Source: Corynebacterium falsenii
GTDB taxonomy: Bacteria > Actinomycetota > Actinomycetes > Mycobacteriales > Mycobacteriaceae
Assembly (NCBI GenBank): GCA_001054945.1
Contig: JVKJ01000001.1
Coordinates: 62,001-126,000, forward strand
Direction of reading: 5' to 3'
DNA length: 64,000 bases
In this document: piece by piece, positions 1-8,243 of the stretch
How positions within the stretch are numbered: the first letter of the stretch is position 1
Layout of the letters: every line of letters starts with the position of its first letter
The notes under the pieces: model-generated
Databases searched by the model: none
What the model saw: only the letters and a program-made list of their open reading frames with translations
Told to the model about the DNA's origin: nothing
Translations under genes and position numbers: made by a program

Positions 1-585
1 GGCCCGTCCGGGTCGGGGAAGTCGACCTTCCTGCAGCTCATGCTCCGGGAGGGGGAGGTGGACGCCGGCGAACTGCATGTCGCCGGTTTTCACGTCAACC
101 AGTTGAAGGACAAGCAGGTTCCCAAACTGCGGCAGCGCATCGGCTACGTCTTCCAGGACTTCCGCTTGCTTCCCAATAAGACGGTCTTCGAAAACGTCGC
201 CTTCGCGCTGGAGGTGATAGGTAAGTCCAAGTCTGACATTGGCGTCCTCGTCCCTGAGGCGTTGGAAACGGTCGGCCTGGACGGAAAAGAAAATCGGCTC
301 CCACACGAACTCTCCGGCGGTGAGCAACAGCGCGTGGCCATTGCCCGGGCCTGCGTGAATCAGCCGGTCCTCCTCCTGGCGGACGAACCCACCGGCAACC
401 TGGACCCGGACACATCCACGGAGATCATGCTGCTTCTCAACCGCATCAATCAGCGGGGAACAACCGTGGTGATGTCCACGCACGACGACGTGGCCGTGGA
501 TTCCATGCGCCGGCGCGTGATCGAACTATCCAATGGCAAGCTCATCCGCGATGATGCCCGCGGCGTCTACGGCGTGGGGCGCTAA
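1..585 (+). CDS. ftsE: FtsE cell-division ABC ATPase, 5' end cut off by the window
   Basis: ATP-binding partner of FtsX at the division septum, where the FtsEX complex transmits ATP hydrolysis to periplasmic peptidoglycan hydrolases. The frame is open from base 1 and opens directly in the Walker A motif (GPSGSGKS, bases 1-24), so only about the first 40 residues are missing. The ABC signature LSGGEQQR lies at 310-333, Walker [10 protein letters not shown] near 370-396, and the switch His in STHD near 478. The Q-loop region reads [10 protein letters not shown], typical of FtsE. The ATG at base 40 is internal and not the true start. ftsX follows after 58 bases. The FtsE-FtsX-SmpB-tmRNA order is characteristic of Actinobacteria and supports the call over a generic ABC ATPase. 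Confidence 0.95.
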   Translation, partial: GPSGSGKSTFLQLMLREGEVDAGELHVAGFHVNQLKDKQVPKLRQRIGYVFQDFRLLPNKTVFENVAFALEVIGKSKSDIGVLVPEALETVGLDGKENRLPHELSGGEQQRVAIARACVNQPVLLLADEPTGNLDPDTSTEIMLLLNRINQRGTTVVMSTHDDVAVDSMRRRVIELSNGKLIRDDARGVYGVGR

Positions 586-643
586 CACACCACCTGAGCA
601 CCCAACCCCCATCACACCACGCATTAGGAAAGGCACCGCGCAG

Positions 644-1555
644 ATGCGATTCAGCTTCGTTGGCAGGGAGGCCGTCCGAGGCCTTACCCGAAACTTCACA
701 ATGACCGTGGCCATGGTCATTACAACAGCCATCTCCTTGGCCCTGCTGGCCTCCGGCTTCCTCATGACCGCCATGACCGAGCGCACGAAGGACATGTACG
801 TCGACCACGTCGAAGTCATGGTGCAGTTGGACGACAAGACCTCTGCCGCGGACAAGGACTGCTCCTCCAAAGAATGCTCAGAGATCAAGAAGAATCTGGA
901 GGCCAATGACGGGGTGGAACAGGTGCAGTTCCGCAACGTCCAGCAGTCCTATGAGCACTTCGTGCAGCTGTTCAAGGATTCCGATCCGCGCTTGGTTCAG
1001 GAAACCTCCCCAGACGCGTTCCCCGCAGCGCTGCACGTGAAGCTGAAGGATCCCACAGACACGAAGCCAATCGACGACGTGCGCTCCATGAAGGGGGTCG
1101 GCAACGTGGTCGATCAGGGCGATGATGTGAAGGCTGCAACCGACAAGATGGACGCAGTGCGCAACGCTGCCTTCGTGATCGCTGCAGTTCAGGCGCTCGC
1201 GGCGGTGTTCCTGATCGGCAACATGGTCCAGATTGCCGCGTTCAATCGACGCCACGAAATCAGCATCATGCGCATGGTGGGCGCGACGAACTGGTTCACC
1301 CAGGCGCCCTTCGTCCTGGAGGCCGTGCTCGCCGCCATCGTGGGCGCTGTGGTCGCTGTGGTGGGGATGTTCGCCACGAAGGTCCTGGTGGTCGACCGCG
1401 CACTGAAGTCCCTTTATGACGCCCGCATCATCGCTCGAATCACCAATGCGGACCTCTGGCTTGCATCGCCCGTGTTGGTGGTGCTGGGCGCGGTGGTGGC
1501 GGCACTGACTGCGCAGATCGCCCTGCGCCGCTACGTTAAGCGACAGTCAGATTGA
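644..1555 (+). CDS. ftsX: FtsX cell-division permease-like protein
   Basis: Membrane half of FtsEX. The start is placed at ATG 644 (MRFSFVGREA), preceded by AGGAAAGG at 626-633 with good spacing; the frame is open upstream to 533, but that would overlap ftsE and lacks a ribosome site. The 303-residue product fits the family. One hydrophobic helix lies near residues 23-43, then a large extracytoplasmic domain of about 120 residues, then three C-terminal helices within the FtsX domain (cytoplasmic loop FNRRHEISIMRMVGATNWF just after the second helix). That topology, four helices with one big external loop, is the FtsX pattern. smpB starts 15 bases downstream, so the genes are probably cotranscribed. 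Confidence 0.95.
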   Translation: MRFSFVGREAVRGLTRNFTMTVAMVITTAISLALLASGFLMTAMTERTKDMYVDHVEVMVQLDDKTSAADKDCSSKECSEIKKNLEANDGVEQVQFRNVQQSYEHFVQLFKDSDPRLVQETSPDAFPAALHVKLKDPTDTKPIDDVRSMKGVGNVVDQGDDVKAATDKMDAVRNAAFVIAAVQALAAVFLIGNMVQIAAFNRRHEISIMRMVGATNWFTQAPFVLEAVLAAIVGAVVAVVGMFATKVLVVDRALKSLYDARIIARITNADLWLASPVLVVLGAVVAALTAQIALRRYVKRQSD

Positions 1556-1570
1556 TAAGCTGAATCCACT

Positions 1571-2128
1571 ATGGCGAAAAAGAGTAGTCCTGTTGATTCT
1601 GGTGCGGCCAAAGGAAAAGCCAAGAACAACAAGAAGAAGGCAGCGCAGGCGGGCACGCCCGGCGGGCAATTTGTCGTGGCTACCAACCGCAAAGCTCGGC
1701 ATGATTACTCCATCATCGAGACCATCGAAGCCGGCGTGGCCCTGGTGGGTACCGAGGTGAAATCCCTGCGCGAGGGCAAGGCCAGCCTCGTGGACGCCTA
1801 TGCCACGATCGATGAAAACGAGGTGTGGCTGCGCGGACTGCACATTCCGGAGTATTCGATGGGGCACTGGACGAACCACAGTCCGCGGCGAACGCGGAAG
1901 CTGCTGCTGCATCGGCGGGAAATTGATTCCCTTCTGGGTAAAGTGCGAGACGGCAATGCGACCTTGATTCCGCTGCAGCTGTACTTCGTCAGCGGCAAGC
2001 TCAAGGTGGAGCTCGCGCTGGCTCGCGGTAAGCAAGATTATGACAAGCGCCAGGATATTAAACGCCGTACCGAAGAGCGTGAAATCACGCGTGAGCTGGG
2101 GCGGAAGATCAAGGGGATCCACGCCTAA
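1571..2128 (+). CDS. smpB: SmpB, tmRNA-binding protein
   Basis: SmpB binds tmRNA and delivers it to stalled ribosomes for trans-translation. The 185-residue product has an extra Lys/Ala-rich N-terminal tail of about 30 residues, then the conserved core: RKARHDYSIIETIEAGVALVG, GTEVKSLREGKASLVDAY, and the basic C-terminal tail with DKRQDIKRRTEEREITRELG, which enters the ribosomal mRNA channel. The usual size is about 160 residues, so the length difference is the N-terminal extension. Start ATG 1571 follows ftsX closely. The partner RNA ssrA lies about 1.3 kb downstream on the same strand, which makes the assignment very safe. Confidence 0.97.
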   Translation: MAKKSSPVDSGAAKGKAKNNKKKAAQAGTPGGQFVVATNRKARHDYSIIETIEAGVALVGTEVKSLREGKASLVDAYATIDENEVWLRGLHIPEYSMGHWTNHSPRRTRKLLLHRREIDSLLGKVRDGNATLIPLQLYFVSGKLKVELALARGKQDYDKRQDIKRRTEEREITRELGRKIKGIHA

Positions 2129-2236
2129 ACGATGCATGTGGGGGATGCATATGGTTGTTCGGCGTGCTGCGGTAGACGTGGCTCTGCGCTAGGTTAGGTG
2201 CGTCCCAAAGAAAAGTTAGGAGCACCCACACCAGCC

Positions 2237-3382
2237 ATGAGCGACCCGGCCGCGTCTCAGGAACCACCGTCAGGGCTGAAGGAACACTGGCACCTGGACC
2301 ACCCGACGCGGGGAGCTTTGGATGTGTACGTGGGGTCCGCGGAAGCACTCGCGCACATTGACCCGGGGTATCCGGTGAACAAGAAAGCGGGGGCAGCGGG
2401 GAAGGCGGGTTCCGAGGACAAGAACTCGGAACACAGTGCGTGGGACTCTGAGATCGGCGAAGTTCGCGCGAGGTTGATCAAGAAATCACGCCTTGACCGG
2501 CTGGGTGCTGTCCGGGACCTCGAGTTTCCGGAGTTCTTGGTGATGCGTGATGGGGTTGTGATCGCGCGGCGGCGCATGTTGGCGACTCTCAAGATCGACT
2601 TGGGCAAACGCAGCGGGGAAGTGCCCGAGGGGAAACATGGGGCGAAGGTCGCGGGCGGTCCGCCGTATCTAAAGTTGCACCCGAATTTTCTGGATACGCA
2701 CCTGAATGAGGTTCACGTCCGCGCCGACGGTGAGGTGGTGCTGTTCGATCCTCCGGCGGGGAGTCCGGCGGAAAAGCGCCACCAGGCCATGGAGGCATCC
2801 CCGGTCAAGCGCTGGTTGTATCCCCTGCTCGGCGGGATGGGGAAGGCCGGATGGGCCATTGCGGTCTTCGTGCTGGGGCCCGTGATTAGCCGGATCATCG
2901 ATTTCATATTTTGGCTGCTGGGCAAGCTGATACCCGACTTTGACTTGCCCTCGATCCCGTGGCCCCACATTGATTGGCCGCACATCGACCTTCCCACCAT
3001 CAATTTGCCGTCCATCCATGTGCCCAGGATTCCCTGGCCCGATTGGCACCTGCCGCACATTGACCTGCCGGATTGGCTGGTCTTCTTGCTGGAACACCCG
3101 AAGATGTGGATGCCGGTGTTCGTGGGAATTGTCCTGGGAATCATGGCTGTCCGGAATCGCAGGAAGTCCACCATCACCAAGGAGCGCTGGGAGAAGAGAG
3201 GAATCAGGAACAGCACTGGTGGAGATTTGGCGCTCGAACGCGCGCGGTTTGCGTCCGCGCTCCGCACGAAGTTGGAGAGGGATCGAAAGGACAACGGGAT
3301 TAGTGAGGAGCAGATCATCGGCACGGTTGGCAGCGATGGGAAGATAAAGTTTCGGCGGTTTTCAGAATCGCCTGAAGAGTAG
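2237..3382 (+). CDS. Two-helix membrane protein with a Pro/Trp/Ile/His pentapeptide repeat
   Basis: No family recognised. ATG 2237 is preferred (TTAGGAG about 15 bases upstream); a GTG at 2198 in the same frame is possible. The 381-residue product has a soluble N-terminal region of about 200 residues, a hydrophobic helix near residues 206-230, then residues about 234-279 built from roughly nine imperfect five-residue units of the form (L/W/V)-P-x-(I/W)-x, for example LPSIP, WPHID, WPHID, LPTIN, LPSIH, LPHID. A second helix lies near residues 291-310, followed by a basic, charged tail. With two helices flanking it, the repeat should lie on one side of the membrane. The gene sits between smpB and ssrA, but nothing links it to ribosome rescue. 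Confidence 0.75.
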   Translation: MSDPAASQEPPSGLKEHWHLDHPTRGALDVYVGSAEALAHIDPGYPVNKKAGAAGKAGSEDKNSEHSAWDSEIGEVRARLIKKSRLDRLGAVRDLEFPEFLVMRDGVVIARRRMLATLKIDLGKRSGEVPEGKHGAKVAGGPPYLKLHPNFLDTHLNEVHVRADGEVVLFDPPAGSPAEKRHQAMEASPVKRWLYPLLGGMGKAGWAIAVFVLGPVISRIIDFIFWLLGKLIPDFDLPSIPWPHIDWPHIDLPTINLPSIHVPRIPWPDWHLPHIDLPDWLVFLLEHPKMWMPVFVGIVLGIMAVRNRRKSTITKERWEKRGIRNSTGGDLALERARFASALRTKLERDRKDNGISEEQIIGTVGSDGKIKFRRFSESPEE

Positions 3383-3430
3383 TAGGCTGAGTTGTCCTGC
3401 TGTCTGACGTTTCCGCAGCAGGTGTGCAGA

Positions 3431-3804
3431 GGGGTCGACATGGTTTCGACTTCGTGCATTGAGCCAGGGGAAGCGTGCCGGTGAAGGCAGGAGACCACCG
3501 TAAGCGTCGCTGCAAACTTATAAGCGCCGAGAACACTCAGCGCGACTACGCCCTCGCTGCTTAATCCAGCGACCGCGTGTCTGTCGGCCTAGGTTCGTCC
3601 CTGACCTAGTACCCGGCATCGACTTAAGGGACTTGCTGCACGGCCTCGTTGCTCGGGCCGTGTGGGACACCTCAGAGCAACTGGGCCCGTCATCCGGTCT
3701 GGTTCGCGAGATCCGGAGGGCCGAGCAGAGGCTGTAAGCGAACTGCGCACGGAGAAGCCCTGGCGAGGTCGCGAAGGACCCGGGTTCAATTCCCGGCGGC
3801 TCCA
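3431..3804 (+). ncRNA. ssrA: Transfer-messenger RNA (tmRNA)
   Basis: Rescues stalled ribosomes by acting as tRNA-Ala and then as a short mRNA. The 5' end GGGGTCG pairs with CGGCTCC at the 3' end to form the acceptor stem; the T-arm reads cccggGTTCAATtcccgg. The tag frame begins at GCC 3526 and ends at TAA 3562-3564, encoding AENTQRDYALAA, close to the tags I know from corynebacteria. The 3' CCA is not encoded (the sequence continues ACTTT), so it must be added. The downstream hairpin at 3810 ends the transcript. smpB lies upstream on the same strand. Confidence 0.96.
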
Positions 3805-3809
3805 CTTTG

Positions 3810-3850
3810 GCACCCTTTCACCATTTGTGCTGGTGAGAGGGTGCTTGTCT
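3810..3850 (+). terminator. Rho-independent terminator after ssrA
   Basis: Arms gcaccctttcacc (3810-3822) and ggtgagagggtgc (3832-3844) form a 13-bp stem with one G-U pair, followed by TTGTCTTTC. It lies six bases after the tmRNA acceptor end, and also between ssrA and the oppositely transcribed GCS2-type ligase gene, so it may serve both strands. Confidence 0.8.
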
Positions 3851-3915
3851 TTCGGGTGTTGGGAGCGCAAAGCCGGTACTGCCCAACATTCTGCACGCAC
3901 TCCAAACGGAGCAGC

Positions 3916-5406
3916 CTAGTCCAGCGCTCGCGGCCACGTGTGGACCGGCTGATTCGTAGCCTGCAACTTCAGGTACTGCCGCAACATCTTCTGCAGAGCC
4001 TCCCGGCGTTCCCTCGACTCGGGCTTCACGTTGCGCCCGCCGGCCTGAGCAAGCGCAGCCAACTGCCACGTCGCACCATTCTGGTGCGCCTTAATGCGAC
4101 CGTCGATGATGCTCAGATAGGAGTCGATGAGGTCATCGCGCACGCCCAGCGCCTGCAGACCCGCGCGAGCTTGGTCGAGCAGGTGATCGTTCACGAGCTC
4201 CTTCACGCTGATCCGCCCCAAAGTTGGCCAATGCATCATCGCATTCAGCCCGTCGCGAGCCCCGGCGTTGAAATTCTCCTCCGCCTGACTGAAGGACAGG
4301 CGAGACCACACCGGCCGGGTCTGTTCAGACAGGAACTTCACCAGGCCGTAATAGAAGGCCGCGTCCGCGATGATGTCCGCCGGCGTCGGCCCAGCTGGGA
4401 GCAGGCGATTCTCCAGGCGAATGTGCGCCAACTCCGTGTTCGGGTCGTAGATGGGCCGGTTCCACCGCCAGATTGTTCCATTCTGCAGGTTCAAATAGTG
4501 CAGTGCGGGATTATCGCCCGCCATCATTGGCGTGCCCGAATCAGAGCGGTCCTCCGGAATCAGCGGGGAGAAGTACCGCACGTTCTCCTCGAACAGGTCA
4601 AACACGCTGGTGATCCAGCGTTCACCGAACCACACCCGGGGCCGCACTCCCTGGTTCACCAGCTCATTGGTGCGAGTATCGATCGATTGGAAGAACAGGG
4701 GGATCCGCGACTCGTGCCACACGCGGTGCCCCGCGAACAGCGGCGAGTTGGCGCTGAGCGCGACCTGAATCCCGGCAATCGCCTGGGACGCATTCCACGC
4801 ATCGGCAAACCGATTCGGGGCCACCTGCAAATGCAGCTGCATCGACGTGCAGGCGGATTCCGGTGCGATGTCCTTGAAGTCGTGCAGGTAATGCTCATCG
4901 CGTGCGAGGTCGATGCGCACCAGTTCGCCGCGGGCTTCCATCACCGAATTACTGAGCGCCTGGTAGCGGTTTTCCTTGGTCATCCACTCCGAGCCAGTCA
5001 GGAACTCTGTGGTCAGCGTGGGCAGCGTCCCGATCATGGCGACCTCCGCCTCTGCGCGGGACGCGGCATCCCGAACCGCATCTAGTCGGCGTTCCAGCTC
5101 CTTCTGCATGACGTCCAATCCGTCATCCGCAATCCCCTGTGGAGGCAGGTTCAGCTCCACGTTGAAGGAGCCGATTTCGGATTGATAATCCTCAGACAGC
5201 TTCCCCAACACGTCCGCGCCCGTAGTGGACGGCTGCATTTCGCCATCCACCAGATTCAACTCCAGTTCCAGGCCAATGGTCCCGTGGTTGACGAAGTCCG
5301 CGTTCTGGAGGTGTTTATCGAACATCTCCAGATCCTTCAGCAGGCGCTGCCGGTAGCGTGTGCGCTGCTTAGGTGTATAGGAAGAAGAGCTCAGTGCGTC
5401 ACCCAT
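3916..5406 (-). CDS. Glutamate-cysteine ligase family protein (GCS2-type carboxylate-amine ligase)
   Basis: Predicted cytoplasmic ATP-dependent carboxylate-amine ligase of the GCS2/YbdK group. Family features are the early acidic strand HGTIGLELELNLVDGE, the VELNLPPQG segment, TSMQLHLQV in the active-site core, and the late RLENRLLPAGPTPADIIADA stretch. ATG 5406 (MGDALSS) is chosen; an in-frame TTG at 5424 would add six residues. No strong ribosome site is visible, so a leaderless message is possible. Corynebacteria make mycothiol rather than glutathione, so a true glutathione role should not be assumed; the substrate is unknown. The gene is divergent from the aldo/keto reductase at 5454 and convergent with ssrA. 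Confidence 0.8.
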   Translation of the reverse strand: MGDALSSSSYTPKQRTRYRQRLLKDLEMFDKHLQNADFVNHGTIGLELELNLVDGEMQPSTTGADVLGKLSEDYQSEIGSFNVELNLPPQGIADDGLDVMQKELERRLDAVRDAASRAEAEVAMIGTLPTLTTEFLTGSEWMTKENRYQALSNSVMEARGELVRIDLARDEHYLHDFKDIAPESACTSMQLHLQVAPNRFADAWNASQAIAGIQVALSANSPLFAGHRVWHESRIPLFFQSIDTRTNELVNQGVRPRVWFGERWITSVFDLFEENVRYFSPLIPEDRSDSGTPMMAGDNPALHYLNLQNGTIWRWNRPIYDPNTELAHIRLENRLLPAGPTPADIIADAAFYYGLVKFLSEQTRPVWSRLSFSQAEENFNAGARDGLNAMMHWPTLGRISVKELVNDHLLDQARAGLQALGVRDDLIDSYLSIIDGRIKAHQNGATWQLAALAQAGGRNVKPESRERREALQKMLRQYLKLQATNQPVHTWPRALD

Positions 5407-5453
5407 GGGCACCACAGTAGCCAAGGAGCACCAGTTCGTGGCAGGTTAGCGAA

Positions 5454-6302
5454 ATGAACAATTCTCAAAACTTTCACGCCCACACGGGCCTCACGCTTCC
5501 ACCCGTGGGGTTCGGAACCTACAAGCTCAAGGGCGCCGATGGTGCGCGATCGATACACCGCGCGGTCTCCGTGGGTTACCGCCTACTGGATTCCGCCTAT
5601 AACTACGAAAATGAAGGCACGGTGGGCGAGGGGATCCGCCGGGTTCTGGACGCCACTGATGTGACGCGCGAAGACCTCATCGTGCAATCCAAGCTTCCTG
5701 GGAGATACCAGCAGGCAGATTTGGCACGCCAGACCATCGAGGAGAGCCTTTTCCGCACCGGGTTGGACTACCTGGACCTCTACCTCATCCATTGGCCGAA
5801 CCCGAAACAAGGACTATTCGTGGAGGCGTGGAATGCCCTGCGACAGGCCCGGGACGAAGGGCTCATCCGCCACATCGGAGTGTGTAACTTCCTGCCTGAG
5901 CACCTCAATGAACTGGAGCGCCAGACTGGCGAACTGCCCGCGGTGAATCAGATCGAGCTGCACCCGCGATTCCCGCAGATAGAGGCACTGGAATTCCATC
6001 ATCGCAAGGGGATCATCACCCAGGCGTGGAGCCCGCTCCTGCGCGGCGGTGTCCTGGATGCTCCAGAGGTCACCGCGATCTCCGAGTCACATGGATGCAC
6101 GCCGGGCCAGGTCGTCCTTGCATGGCACCGCCAGCGGGGATCGTTGGCCATCCCCAAGGCGCAGAGCGAAGACCGGCAGAAGGAAAACTTCGCCTCTCAG
6201 AACATAGTTCTGACAGCGGAGGAACTGTCCTCGATCACGAACCTTGGCCGCCCTGATGGCCGAATGAAGGGCCAGAACCCGGCGGAGTACGAAGAATTCT
6301 AA
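5454..6302 (+). CDS. Aldo/keto reductase
   Basis: Cytoplasmic NADPH-dependent reductase of the aldo/keto reductase barrel family, interconverting carbonyls and alcohols. The 282 residues match the bacterial AKR5-like size. The catalytic tetrad is complete: Asp46 (LLDSAYNY), Tyr51, Lys80 (VQSKLPG) and His113 (LIHWP). The cofactor-binding end SLAIPKAQSEDRQKENFAS is also present. The start ATG lies 47 bases from the divergent ligase gene, so the two share a promoter region. The substrate cannot be told from sequence; enzymes of this group often reduce 2,5-diketogluconate or methylglyoxal-type compounds. Confidence 0.9.
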   Translation: MNNSQNFHAHTGLTLPPVGFGTYKLKGADGARSIHRAVSVGYRLLDSAYNYENEGTVGEGIRRVLDATDVTREDLIVQSKLPGRYQQADLARQTIEESLFRTGLDYLDLYLIHWPNPKQGLFVEAWNALRQARDEGLIRHIGVCNFLPEHLNELERQTGELPAVNQIELHPRFPQIEALEFHHRKGIITQAWSPLLRGGVLDAPEVTAISESHGCTPGQVVLAWHRQRGSLAIPKAQSEDRQKENFASQNIVLTAEELSSITNLGRPDGRMKGQNPAEYEEF

Positions 6303-6359
6303 GCGGGACGATTCCATAGATTCGCCCCAGAACTGCTGTCGCCCGCTTAACCTCGAGGG

Positions 6360-7256
6360 TTGTGCATAAGAATATTACTTTCGAGGCAGAGGGCCGGGAG
6401 CTGCACGGACGACAGTGGCGTCCCCACTCAGGCCGCGCCCCCGGACCGGGTGGGGGAGAGCGCCCCCGTCGTTGTCATTCACCCGGCCACCGGGGTGCAC
6501 ATGCACTACTACGCGAAATTCGCGGAATACCTTGCTGACCAGGGATGGACAACCCTGATCTACGACTACCGCGGCACGGGGGAATCGCGGCGTGAGGGCG
6601 ACGACGAAGATCTGGACATCCTCATGAGCGACTGGATGATGAAGGATGTCCCGGCCGCGAATCGGTTCATGCGGACGACTTTTCCGGGGCGGCCTCTGCT
6701 GGCGGTGGGGCATTCCGTGGGCGCCCATGGTCAATTCGCCATCCAGTGTGACGAACCCGTGGATGCCCTTGTCGCCATAGCCAGTCATGCCGGTGTGACT
6801 CGGCTGATCCCGAGTGCCATCGAGAGGGCCAAGGTGTGGGCAATCTTCAATGTGGTCACTCCGGTGAGCATCCGTGTCCTCAGGCGGGTGCCCATCGAAA
6901 AGATTGGGATGGGGCGGAATATTCCCGCCGGAGTGACGCGACAGTGGGGGCGGTGGACCTCCCTTCGCGAATATTTCTTCGATGACGAAAACTTCCCCAC
7001 GCGGGGCACGCAACTGACCACACGGTTCGCCCTCTTCAATGCGCCCGTGTTATCGCAGATCTTCACCGACGACCTGTGGGCCACGCGCCGGGCGGCGAAT
7101 GTGCTGGTAGACAAGCTGGTCAACGCTCCCGTGGAGCGCAGAGACATTCAGCCCGAGTCCATCGGAGCCGATGCCATTGGGCACATGGGGTTCTTCCGCA
7201 GCGCGAACCGCGACCTGTGGCCGGCGGTAGCGGACTGGCTGCGAGAGCGCGCCTAG
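6360..7256 (+). CDS. Alpha/beta hydrolase, N-terminus probably frameshifted
   Basis: Serine hydrolase of the alpha/beta fold. The family core is clear from about 6455 on: PVVVIHPATGVHMHYYAKFAEYL, DYRGTGES, the nucleophile elbow GHSVGAH, and a late catalytic His in AIGHMGFF. The first 30 residues in this frame (from TTG 6360) are unlike the family. In the neighbouring frame, GTG 6362 begins MHKNITFEAEGRELHGRQWRP, which looks exactly like this family's usual N-terminus. Joining the two needs a one-base change in the C/G-run tract about 6425-6455. It may therefore be an inactivated gene or a sequence error; otherwise translation starts at a weak codon. The substrate is unknown. Confidence 0.75.
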   Translation: MCIRILLSRQRAGSCTDDSGVPTQAAPPDRVGESAPVVVIHPATGVHMHYYAKFAEYLADQGWTTLIYDYRGTGESRREGDDEDLDILMSDWMMKDVPAANRFMRTTFPGRPLLAVGHSVGAHGQFAIQCDEPVDALVAIASHAGVTRLIPSAIERAKVWAIFNVVTPVSIRVLRRVPIEKIGMGRNIPAGVTRQWGRWTSLREYFFDDENFPTRGTQLTTRFALFNAPVLSQIFTDDLWATRRAANVLVDKLVNAPVERRDIQPESIGADAIGHMGFFRSANRDLWPAVADWLRERA

Positions 7257-7297
7257 GACTTGCACCTGACGCGACGTCAACCAACACAATCAGGGCC

Positions 7298-8230
7298 ATG
7301 GAGAACGAACACAACACCGAAGAGTCCGATTGCCTGTACGCGATCGGCGACGTGGCTGAAATGCACGGCGTGACCGTTCGTGCGCTGCGCTACTGGGATT
7401 CCATAGGACTCGTGTCCCCGGAATGGCGATCCTGGAGCGACCATCGCCTGTACACCGTGGCGGATCTGCAGAAGATTCAGCAGGTCATGGCGTACAAGGC
7501 CGTGGGGTTGCCACTCTCGGAGGTCAAAGAGCTTTTGGACGCCAACGATTCACCGCTGGTGCATCTCCGGCGGCAGCGAAAGCTCTTAAAGAAGCGGCGC
7601 CACAACATCGAGGAGATGTTGGCCGCATTGGACGTTCTCCTCACCGAGGCGGAAAACCGTCCTGGTGACAAATCTGGTGACCACGTCGAGCGTGCCAATA
7701 GCGCAGCTGGGCAGTCACTTCGAGCCCGAAAGGACGAAGAAACAATGACCCATGACAACGCAGCGCGCCGCGAGTCCACCGCGGCGCTGTCAGTGGAACA
7801 AAAGGCGCGCATCCTGGGAGATGCGTGGAAGCCGGAATATGAACAAGAGGCGCAGGACAACTGGGGTGATACCCCGGAGTTCAAGGAGTCGCAGCGGAGA
7901 GCTGAAGCCATGACCGAATCCGACTGGAAGAACCAAAAGCAGGCGCTGGACTTGTTGAACGGCGAACTGGTTGAAGCGATGGACGGTGGCGTCCAACCTG
8001 GGGATGCCCGGGCCAACCAGCTGGCGGAAGCGCACCGCAAGAACCTGTCCGAGTGGTTCCCAATGAGCCTGGAGCAGCAGGTTCTCGTGGCTCGCAGCTA
8101 CACCGACGATGACCGATTCCGGGAGTATTACGATTCCCAGCGGTCTGGCCTGGCTGCCTGGCTGCGCAGGGTGATCGAAGAGAACGCCCGCGCGGGTGAG
8201 GTGGACCCCGAGCAGGCGCAATGGCGCTGA
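7298..8230 (+). CDS. MerR-family regulator with TipAS-type ligand domain
   Basis: Transcription factor of 310 residues. Residues about 13-80 form the MerR winged helix (YAIGDVAEMHGVTVRALRYWDSIGL), followed by a coiled coil. From about residue 160 comes a TipAS-like helical domain with the usual YEQEAQDNWGDTPEFKES and SDW signature, which in relatives binds thiopeptide-like drugs and activates efflux or resistance genes. The domain has no cysteine (the only Cys is near residue 12), so covalent drug capture as in classical TipAL is not expected. ATG 7298 is chosen because the longer open frame overlaps the hydrolase gene. An in-frame ATG at 7745 has its own ribosome site (GAAAGGA, 7728-7734) and would yield the ligand domain alone. 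Confidence 0.88.
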   Translation: MENEHNTEESDCLYAIGDVAEMHGVTVRALRYWDSIGLVSPEWRSWSDHRLYTVADLQKIQQVMAYKAVGLPLSEVKELLDANDSPLVHLRRQRKLLKKRRHNIEEMLAALDVLLTEAENRPGDKSGDHVERANSAAGQSLRARKDEETMTHDNAARRESTAALSVEQKARILGDAWKPEYEQEAQDNWGDTPEFKESQRRAEAMTESDWKNQKQALDLLNGELVEAMDGGVQPGDARANQLAEAHRKNLSEWFPMSLEQQVLVARSYTDDDRFREYYDSQRSGLAAWLRRVIEENARAGEVDPEQAQWR

Positions 8231-8243
8231 TTGCCTACCTGAG

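Noticed and set aside
2178-2222. DtxR-like half-sites (AGGTTAGG, GTTAGG) before the repeat-bearing membrane protein gene
   Set aside because: Only the left half matches; the right half of the palindrome is absent.
3649-5085. A 478-codon plus-strand open frame over the tmRNA 3' end and the GCS2-type gene
   Set aside because: It runs through the tmRNA acceptor and terminator and is antisense to a clear ligase; the product has no recognisable fold.
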